Source of the DNA: an uncultured Bacteroides sp.
Lineage (GTDB): Bacteria; Bacteroidota; Bacteroidia; Bacteroidales; Bacteroidaceae
Assembly (NCBI GenBank): GCA_902388495.1
Contig: CABMPP010000002.1
Span: forward strand, 124,001 to 188,000
Direction: 5' to 3'
DNA length: 64,000 nt
Both the position numbers and the translations under genes were made by a program. This document shows positions 25,734 to 32,666 of this stretch, in pieces. The notes under the pieces were generated by a model. It searched no databases. It was given only the letters and a program-made list of their open reading frames with translations, and was not told the DNA's origin. Numbering within the stretch: position 1 is the stretch's first letter; every line of letters begins with the position of its first letter.

Positions 25734-27587
25734 ATGAATTTGAAAATTTTATTTGTAGCAGCCTTGCTGGCTACCGGAGCGGCGTTTCAGGCAAATGCCG
25801 CCGACACACCCCGCAAAGAGTATCCCCGTCCGCAATTTGAACGTAGAGCGTGGGTGAACCTGAATGGAGAGTGGGACTATACTTTCGACTTTTCCAACTC
25901 CGGTATCGAGCGGGGACTGGAGAAGGCCACCACGTTCGATGGAAAGATAACAGTGCCTTTCTGCCCCGAGAGCAAACTTTCAGGGGTGGGACACAAGGAC
26001 TTTATTAACCACATTTGGTATCACCGCACCCTCAACATTCCGCAGGAGTGGAGTGGCAAGAATGTACTGCTCAATTTTGGGGCAGTTTATTACAACTCGG
26101 AGATTTACATTGATGGCAAGTTTGCCGCCCGTCACTTTGGGGGTAGTTCCTCTTTCAGCGTAGACATCACTCCGTTGGTCACTCCGGGCAAGGCGCATCA
26201 CTTGGTGGTGCGTGCGAGTAGCGACGTGCGTTCGGGGATGCAGAGTGCAGGCAAACAGTGCTTGCAACATACACCTTCCGGTCCCAACTACACCCGTACC
26301 ACGGGCATTTGGCAGACGGTATGGATGGAAGCGGTATCTCCCGCAGCCTTGCAGTCAGCACATGTCATTACCGACATCGATCAAGGGCAAATTGTGGTTC
26401 TTCCCCGATTCTATAAAGACAGCAAAGGCACTTTGAAGATTACCGTGAAAGAGGGCAACAAAGTAGTGGCAAAAGCCGATGTAAAAGCCATGAACAGTTC
26501 TGTAGCCGTGCTTTCCTTGAAGAAAGCCAAACTCTGGAGTCCGGAATCCCCGTTCCTCTACGACCTCTCTTACCGATTGGTAGACGAAGCAGGCAAAGTG
26601 GTGGACGAGGTGAGCTCCTACGTAGGTATGCGCAAGGTACACATCGAAGGAAACAAAATCTATCTGAACAATCAACCTTATTACCAGCGTTTGGTACTCG
26701 ACCAAGGCTTTTATCCGGATGGCATCTGGACTGCTCCGAGCGATGAAGCCTTGAAGCGTGATATCGAACTCTCCATGGCTGCCGGATTCAACGGTGCCCG
26801 CCTGCATCAGAAGGCGTTTGAGGAACGCTTTTACTATTGGGCAGACCGTTTGGGCTATCTCACTTGGGGCGAAGCTCCCAGTTGGGGCATGGATGCCAAC
26901 AGCGTGGAGGTTGCCCGCAACTTCCTCACGGAGTGGAGCGAATTAGTGAAACGCGACCGCAACCATCCCTCCCTGCTGATATGGACACCGATGAACGAAG
27001 AATGGTGGGCGGACAAAGTGCAATATCCTCGTTTTGTGGCAGATGTCTATGACCTCACCAAGGCTCTCGACCCCACCCGTCCGGTGAACGATGCCAGCGG
27101 CGGTTGCCACATCAAGACCGACCTTTGGACGGTGCACCATTACGAACAAGACCCGGCCAAACTGAAAGACGCCATTTATAAGGACGGTGTTTTCTTCAAG
27201 ACCCAGGATAGCCCGTTGGCTCCCCGTCAGCTGAACATCGGCTTCAATGCATTGCGCGACAACAACTATTATACTTTCCCCGAGTATGACGGCAAAATAC
27301 CTTTCCTCATCGATGAAGTGGGCGGCATCAAGTGGGCAAAAGGACAAGAAGACTCGCAAACCGAAAGTTGGGGCTACGGTGTGCCTCCGAAGTCGATAGC
27401 GGAATTTCTGCAACGCTTGGAAGGCCAGATGCGTTCGGTATTGGAATTGCACGAACACGTGTGGGGCTATTGCTATACGCAGCTCACCGATGTGGAGCAG
27501 GAACAGAACGGTATCTATTATTACGACCGCACACCGAAGTTCGACATGAAGCGGATACATGCCGTGTTCAGTCAGAATCCATTTTAG
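25734..27587 (+). CDS. glycoside hydrolase family 2 enzyme
   Basis: The protein has 617 residues with a cleavable signal peptide (LLATGAAFQANAA). Domains in order: a jelly-roll sugar-binding domain (about residues 28-200, WVNLNGEWDYTFDF at its start), an immunoglobulin-like domain (about 205-305) and a TIM barrel (about 306-617). The general acid is Glu422 in WTPMNEEWW and the nucleophile is Glu528 in FLIDEVGG; both sit where GH2 enzymes have them. It is short for a beta-galactosidase and lacks the extra C-terminal domains. It acts in the periplasm on a beta-linked terminal sugar whose identity is not readable here. It is followed 27 bp later by the GH20 gene. Confidence 0.9.
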   Translation: MNLKILFVAALLATGAAFQANAADTPRKEYPRPQFERRAWVNLNGEWDYTFDFSNSGIERGLEKATTFDGKITVPFCPESKLSGVGHKDFINHIWYHRTLNIPQEWSGKNVLLNFGAVYYNSEIYIDGKFAARHFGGSSSFSVDITPLVTPGKAHHLVVRASSDVRSGMQSAGKQCLQHTPSGPNYTRTTGIWQTVWMEAVSPAALQSAHVITDIDQGQIVVLPRFYKDSKGTLKITVKEGNKVVAKADVKAMNSSVAVLSLKKAKLWSPESPFLYDLSYRLVDEAGKVVDEVSSYVGMRKVHIEGNKIYLNNQPYYQRLVLDQGFYPDGIWTAPSDEALKRDIELSMAAGFNGARLHQKAFEERFYYWADRLGYLTWGEAPSWGMDANSVEVARNFLTEWSELVKRDRNHPSLLIWTPMNEEWWADKVQYPRFVADVYDLTKALDPTRPVNDASGGCHIKTDLWTVHHYEQDPAKLKDAIYKDGVFFKTQDSPLAPRQLNIGFNALRDNNYYTFPEYDGKIPFLIDEVGGIKWAKGQEDSQTESWGYGVPPKSIAEFLQRLEGQMRSVLELHEHVWGYCYTQLTDVEQEQNGIYYYDRTPKFDMKRIHAVFSQNPF

Positions 27588-27614
27588 TTAACGAGTTTAT
27601 AAATCATTCATATC

Positions 27615-29909
27615 ATGTTGAAACAACTTATCACACTTTTGCTGATAACATCAGCTTGTTTATTCACTTCTTGCACCCCGACCAGCACACAGGAGATTTC
27701 TATTCTACCCACTCCCGTCAGTATGATCCGGCAACAAGGCGCGTTCGTCCTCCGGGATGGAGTGGCAATCGGAGTGTCCGATTCAGCACTCTTGCCGGCA
27801 GCCGGATATTTGCAGGAAGTTCTGGGGCATGCCGTGACCTCGTCTGTTGAAGTGGTCGGCACTGAGAACCGTACTGCTATCCGGTTGCAATTGATGAACG
27901 GTTGCGGAAAGCCCAACTCTTATAAACTGCACGTTGCTCCCGACAGAATTTATGTAGAGGCAGAAGACTGTTCGGGCATCGTTTCGGCCATCTCTACCAT
28001 TCGTCAGTTGCTTCCTCCCGAAATAGAGAGACCCGGTGCAAAGCGTACTTTTTCCATTCCCGCCGTGCAGATAGAAGATGCTCCTCGATTTGAGTGGCGC
28101 GGATTTATGCTGGATGCTTCCCGTCACTTTTGGAGTAAGGAGGAAGTGAAGCATGTGCTCGATTTGATGGCTCTCTATAAGCTGAACAAATTTCATTGGC
28201 ACCTCACCGATGACCAAGGTTGGCGTATAGAGATAAAGAGGTATCCGGCATTGACCGAGAAAGAGAGCTGGAGAAAACTTCATGCCTTGGATCGCATTTG
28301 CATGGAGCGTGCAGCGAAGGAGGATGACAAGAACCTGCTGGTTCCTGCCGACAAAATGCGAACAGTAGATGGGGACACGCTCTATGGCGGTTATTACACA
28401 CAAGAGGATGTCAGAGAGATTGTGGCATACGCTGCCGGAAGGGGCATCGACGTGATTCCGGAAATAGACATGCCAGGGCACTTCCTGGCTGCCATCAATC
28501 AGTACCCCGAACTGGCGTGTGACGGATTGCAACGCTGGGGCGAAGTATACTCTTCTCCCATCTGTCTAGGCAAAGATGCAACACTGGAGTTTTGCCAAAA
28601 CGTCTATAAGGAGATTTTCAGCCTATTTCCTTACGAATATGTGCATATTGGCGGCGATGAGGTGGACAAATCCAATTGGGAGAAATGTACTCATTGCCAA
28701 AAACGCGTGCGTGAAGAGAAACTCACTTCGACGGAAGCCCTTCAGGCATGGTTCATCCGCAATATGGAGCAGTTCTTCCGGGCCAACGGAAAGAAGTTAG
28801 TGGGCTGGGATGAAGTGGTAGAGGACGGACTTTCGCAGGATGCCGCATTCTGCTGGTGGAGAGGCTGGGCAAAGGAATCATTGCCCACGGCAACTGCAAA
28901 CAAGCAGAAAGTAATTGCTTGCACCAACGAATTTTTCTATTTCGACTACACACAAGATAAAAATTCGGTGAAGAATCTTGTCGGCTTTGACCCATGTGCA
29001 GACCCGCGCCTCTCTGATGAACAAAAAGAATATGTTTGGGGCGTGCAGGCCAACCTTTGGACGGAATGGATACCCACGCTGAGCCGGTTGGAATATCAAG
29101 CTCTGCCCCGCATGATGGTATTGAGCGAGATTGCTTGGGAAGCCCCTGAAGTTCGTGCCTCGTTCGATGGGTTCTATCAGCGTTTGGCTTCCCAGTTCAA
29201 ACGTTTGGACGTGATGGGGGTGAGCTATCGCATACCCGACTTGCAGGGATGCCATCAGATAAATGCATTTGTGGATGAGGCCGTGGTGAAGGTTACTTGT
29301 CCGTTGGCCGGTGTTAACATCCGTTACACCACGGATGGAAGCATCCCTACCAGCGAATCGGCACTCTATCCGGGTGAGCTGAAAATCACAGAAAGCACAG
29401 ACTTCACTTTCCGCACGTTCCGCCCGGATGGTTCCTACTCGGATGTGCTGCGTGCCCGTTATGTGAAGGCTCCATACACAGAAGCCGTAGCGGCTCCTGC
29501 CAACTTGCAAAAGGGGTTGAAGGCCGTTTGGTATGCTTACCGTGGGGATCGCTGCGCAAACATCGAAACGGGTCACGTGAAAGGCGAGTATGTGTTAGAT
29601 TCCATTTCCATTCCTCAAGAGGTGAAAGGGGATAAGGGATTTATAATGACCGGCTATTTGGAAGTCCCGGCCGATGACATCTATACTTTCTCCATCTTGA
29701 GTGACGATGGCTGCACATTGCAACTGGACGGAGAAATGTTAGGTGAAAGCGATGGTCCGCACTCCCCCATCGAGATTGTGGTGCAAAAGGCACTGAAAGC
29801 CGGATTGCATCCCATAGAATTCCGTTATTTCGACTGGAACGAAGGTGTTCTGCAATTTGAAATATCCAGAGACGAAGCCAATGCACAGGACGTTCGCTTC
29901 TTCCATTAG
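27615..29909 (+). CDS. GH20 beta-N-acetylhexosaminidase lipoprotein
   Basis: The protein has 764 residues with lipobox Cys20. It has a GH20b N-terminal domain (about residues 28-145) and a TIM-barrel catalytic domain (about 148-500) that opens with FEWRGFMLDASRHFW and carries the catalytic pair Asp348-Glu349 in HIGGDEVD. A chitobiase-type C-terminal beta domain (about 535-615, IRYTTDGSIPTSESALY) and a PA14-like domain (about 635-760, with DDIYTFSILSDDG) follow. GH20 uses substrate-assisted catalysis and releases terminal beta-GlcNAc or beta-GalNAc. This is the strongest clue that the PUL1 substrate contains an N-acetylhexosamine. The GH3 gene follows after 30 bp. Confidence 0.95.
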   Translation: MLKQLITLLLITSACLFTSCTPTSTQEISILPTPVSMIRQQGAFVLRDGVAIGVSDSALLPAAGYLQEVLGHAVTSSVEVVGTENRTAIRLQLMNGCGKPNSYKLHVAPDRIYVEAEDCSGIVSAISTIRQLLPPEIERPGAKRTFSIPAVQIEDAPRFEWRGFMLDASRHFWSKEEVKHVLDLMALYKLNKFHWHLTDDQGWRIEIKRYPALTEKESWRKLHALDRICMERAAKEDDKNLLVPADKMRTVDGDTLYGGYYTQEDVREIVAYAAGRGIDVIPEIDMPGHFLAAINQYPELACDGLQRWGEVYSSPICLGKDATLEFCQNVYKEIFSLFPYEYVHIGGDEVDKSNWEKCTHCQKRVREEKLTSTEALQAWFIRNMEQFFRANGKKLVGWDEVVEDGLSQDAAFCWWRGWAKESLPTATANKQKVIACTNEFFYFDYTQDKNSVKNLVGFDPCADPRLSDEQKEYVWGVQANLWTEWIPTLSRLEYQALPRMMVLSEIAWEAPEVRASFDGFYQRLASQFKRLDVMGVSYRIPDLQGCHQINAFVDEAVVKVTCPLAGVNIRYTTDGSIPTSESALYPGELKITESTDFTFRTFRPDGSYSDVLRARYVKAPYTEAVAAPANLQKGLKAVWYAYRGDRCANIETGHVKGEYVLDSISIPQEVKGDKGFIMTGYLEVPADDIYTFSILSDDGCTLQLDGEMLGESDGPHSPIEIVVQKALKAGLHPIEFRYFDWNEGVLQFEISRDEANAQDVRFFH

Positions 29910-29939
29910 CAGAGCGCATGAAATTAAAATAGAATAAGC

Positions 29940-32207
29940 ATGAAAAAGTTAGTATTAGGAATGCTTCTTGGGCTGTCGATGGTGTCTTGTGCTTCGCAAG
30001 GCGAAAACAGCGAAATGAACAGCTATATCAGCTCCTTGATGGAACGGATGACCCTCCAGGAGAAACTCGGTCAGCTAAACCTGCCTTCGGGCGGCGACTT
30101 GGTGACCGGCAATGTAAACAGCGGTGAACTCTCCGAGTTGGTTCGCGAGGGACGCATCGGTGGCTTCTTCAACGTGAAGGGCGTGGAGAAGATTGCAGCG
30201 TTACAACGTTTGGCGGTCGATTCCACACGTTTGTGCATCCCCTTGTTGGTGGGTGCCGATGTCATCCACGGTTACGAAACCATTTTCCCTATACCCTTGG
30301 CCCTCTCGTGCAGCTGGGACACCGCCGCCGTGGAGCGCATGGCGCGTGTCTCAGCCGTGGAAGCCAGTGCCAACGGCATCGGCTGGACGTTCAGCCCCAT
30401 GGTGGACATCTGCCGTGATGCCCGCTGGGGACGCATTGCTGAAGGCAGCGGCGAAGACCCATACCTGGGCTCGCTGATGGCGAAAGCCTATGTGCGCGGC
30501 TATCAGGGCAACGGGATGCAGGGTAAGGACGAGATACTCTCCTGCGTAAAGCACTTCGCATTGTATGGCGCATCCGAGTCGGGACTGGACTACAACGTGG
30601 TGGACATGAGTCGTCAACGCATGTACAATGAATACCTCCCTCCTTATAGAGCAGCCGTGGAAGCAGGCGTGGGCACCGTGATGAGTTCGTTCAACGTGGT
30701 GGACGGCATACCTGCCACTGCCAATAAGTGGCTACTCACCGACCTGCTTCGCCACGAATGGGGCTTCAACGGCATGGTGGTAACCGACTATGCCTCTATT
30801 GCAGAAATGTCCGTCTATGGTGTGGCTCCCTTGAAAGAAGCTTCCGTCCGTGCCCTTGCCGCCGGAACGGACATGGATATGTGCTCCAATGGTTTCCTTG
30901 GTACCTTGGAAGAGTCTCTGAAAGAGAAAGCCGTGACGGAAGCGCAAATAGATGCCGCCTGTCGACGGGTGTTGGAAACGAAATACAAATTGGGCTTGTT
31001 TACAGATCCCTATAAGTACTGCGACCCCGATCGTGTCGAAAGGGAAACCTATACTGACGAACATCGTACCGCCGCCCGTGAGGTGGCTACCGAGACTTTT
31101 GTATTGCTGAAGAACAGCAATCGCCTGCTTCCGCTTGCCAAACGGGGCAAGATAGCCTTGATAGGTCCGATGGCAGATGCGGCCAACAACATGTGTGGCA
31201 CGTGGAGCCTCACTTGCAACTCTTCCCGTCATGAGTCGTTGCTTCAAGGTTTGCGCTCGGCAGTGGAAGGTCAGGCTGAAGTGCTCTATGCCAAGGGCAG
31301 CAACCTTTACTATGATGCGGAAACAGAGAAGGGTGCGGTCTATATCCGTCCACTGGAGCGTGGCGACAACCGCGCACTTTTGGACGAAGCCTTGCATACC
31401 GCCGCCCGTGCCGATGTCATTGTGGCTGCCTTAGGCGAAAGTGCCGAGATGAGCGGTGAGTCGCTGTCGCGTACTAATCTTGAAATCCCCGACGCACAGC
31501 AAGACCTGCTGAAGGCGTTGGTAAAGACGGGCAAGCCCGTGGTGTTGCTACTCTTTACCGGTCGCCCTCTGATATTGAACTGGGAAGAGGCTAATGTGCC
31601 TGCCATTCTCAACGTGTGGTATGCGGGCAGCGAAACGGGTAAAGCCGTAGCTGATGTGTTGTTTGGCAAAGTTACCCCCAGCGGCAAACTCACCACCAGT
31701 TTTCCCCGTGCCGTGGGGCAACTTCCCCTTTACTATAATAGAATCAGCCAAAGCCGTCCCGATGACGATGAAACGGTGTTCAATCATTATACAAGCAACT
31801 ACCTGGACGAGAAGAACAGTCCGCTCTATCCCTTCGGCTATGGATTGAGCTACACCCACTTCACTTACGGTGAAATGCGGTTAAGTTCGGAGGTGTTGCC
31901 CAAGAATGGTAAACTGGAAGTGACTGTTACCGTTACCAACGATGGCGAGACGGATGGCACAGAAATCGTACAGCTCTACCTGCACGATGTCTTTGCGGAG
32001 ATAGCCCGACCCGTTAAGGAGTTGAAAGGTTACCAACGCATTCACTTGAAACAGGGAGCGAGCCGTGACGTGACCTTCACCCTCACCGAAAACGATTTGA
32101 AGTACTACAACTCGAAGCTTCAATACGTCTACGAACCGGGAGAGTTCGATGTGATGGTAGGTTCTAACTCGCAGGCTGTGCAGACCAAACGCTTTCGGGC
32201 GGAATAA
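29940..32207 (+). CDS. GH3 beta-glycosidase lipoprotein
   Basis: The protein has 755 residues, standard for three-domain GH3. Lipobox Cys17 (MVSC) precedes a TIM-barrel domain (about residues 25-345, with VKHFALYGASESG and WGRIAEGSGEDPYLGS), an alpha/beta-sandwich domain (about 375-590) and a fibronectin-III-like C-terminal domain (about 650-750). The nucleophile is Asp283 in VVTDYASI. Substrate preference (glucose, xylose, other) cannot be read reliably. It is the last gene of the PUL1 operon; a 22-bp-period repeat module begins 7 bp after its stop. Confidence 0.93.
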   Translation: MKKLVLGMLLGLSMVSCASQGENSEMNSYISSLMERMTLQEKLGQLNLPSGGDLVTGNVNSGELSELVREGRIGGFFNVKGVEKIAALQRLAVDSTRLCIPLLVGADVIHGYETIFPIPLALSCSWDTAAVERMARVSAVEASANGIGWTFSPMVDICRDARWGRIAEGSGEDPYLGSLMAKAYVRGYQGNGMQGKDEILSCVKHFALYGASESGLDYNVVDMSRQRMYNEYLPPYRAAVEAGVGTVMSSFNVVDGIPATANKWLLTDLLRHEWGFNGMVVTDYASIAEMSVYGVAPLKEASVRALAAGTDMDMCSNGFLGTLEESLKEKAVTEAQIDAACRRVLETKYKLGLFTDPYKYCDPDRVERETYTDEHRTAAREVATETFVLLKNSNRLLPLAKRGKIALIGPMADAANNMCGTWSLTCNSSRHESLLQGLRSAVEGQAEVLYAKGSNLYYDAETEKGAVYIRPLERGDNRALLDEALHTAARADVIVAALGESAEMSGESLSRTNLEIPDAQQDLLKALVKTGKPVVLLLFTGRPLILNWEEANVPAILNVWYAGSETGKAVADVLFGKVTPSGKLTTSFPRAVGQLPLYYNRISQSRPDDDETVFNHYTSNYLDEKNSPLYPFGYGLSYTHFTYGEMRLSSEVLPKNGKLEVTVTVTNDGETDGTEIVQLYLHDVFAEIARPVKELKGYQRIHLKQGASRDVTFTLTENDLKYYNSKLQYVYEPGEFDVMVGSNSQAVQTKRFRAE

Positions 32208-32213
32208 GGGCAC

Positions 32214-32430
32214 TGCTGGCTAAGACACGGAACACTGCTTCCTTCCGCCCATAACTCCCTTGCCTTCGATGTAGAACACTATACCCTTTACTGCACAAGA
32301 TGCCATCTTGTGCAAGGAAGGCTATAGAGTTACAGATGAAAGGCAGTAATGTTACAGTTGAAAGACTATAATACTTCAGATGAGAAGCAAGGGAGTTACC
32401 GTCAAAAGAAAATAGACCCAAGACAAGCAT
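32214..32430. repeat. 22-bp-period repeat module, copy 2 (short form)
   Basis: The span aligns end to end with 10454-10736 with only scattered substitutions, apart from three missing 22-bp units. It has one family-A unit (GGCTAAGAC), one family-B unit and two family-C units. The single B unit is a perfect odd-centred palindrome with 11-bp arms at 32292-32314, extended by imperfect arms to 32278-32330. Perfect 12-bp inverted ends, TAACTCCCTTGC (32252-32263) and GCAAGGGAGTTA (32387-32398), bracket it. Together with the inverted repeat at 32438-32514 and the -7 box at 32629 it fills the 459-bp gap 32208-32666; no gene is credible there. Confidence 0.9.
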
Positions 32431-32437
32431 TTCATTC

Positions 32438-32514
32438 TGTCATTCAGAGCGTAGCGAAGAATCTCTTCTCCTAAATACACAGAGAAGAGATTCTTCGCTA
32501 CGCTCCGAATGACA
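32438..32514. repeat. dispersed long inverted repeat, copy 2
   Basis: The 33-bp arms (32438-32470 and 32482-32514) pair with one mismatch. Related to 1975-2049, with both arms changed together at one internal position (GCGAAGCG/CGCTTCGC there, GCGTAGCG/CGCTACGC here), so the stem is preserved. Confidence 0.85.
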
Positions 32515-32628
32515 GATACTCAGTATATCCCCTATCAATGATGATTCGCCCCTTTACCGTAACAGAATTGTAACCGAAACGTTACCCCTTCTTCAACCCT
32601 CCGTAAGACATACGTAACGGTAACCCTC

Positions 32629-32636
32629 TACTTTTG
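32629..32636 (+). promoter_or_regulatory. Bacteroides -7 box for the TonB-receptor gene
   Basis: TACTTTTG fits TAnnTTTG and ends 30 bp before the ATG at 32667. No -33 TTTG is visible. Several GTAACG-like words lie upstream (about 32560-32620: GTAACCG, CGTTACC, CGTAACGGTAACC), which may be regulator contacts. Confidence 0.5.
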
Positions 32637-32666
32637 CGGCAGAATTATTAACAGATACTAATAGGT

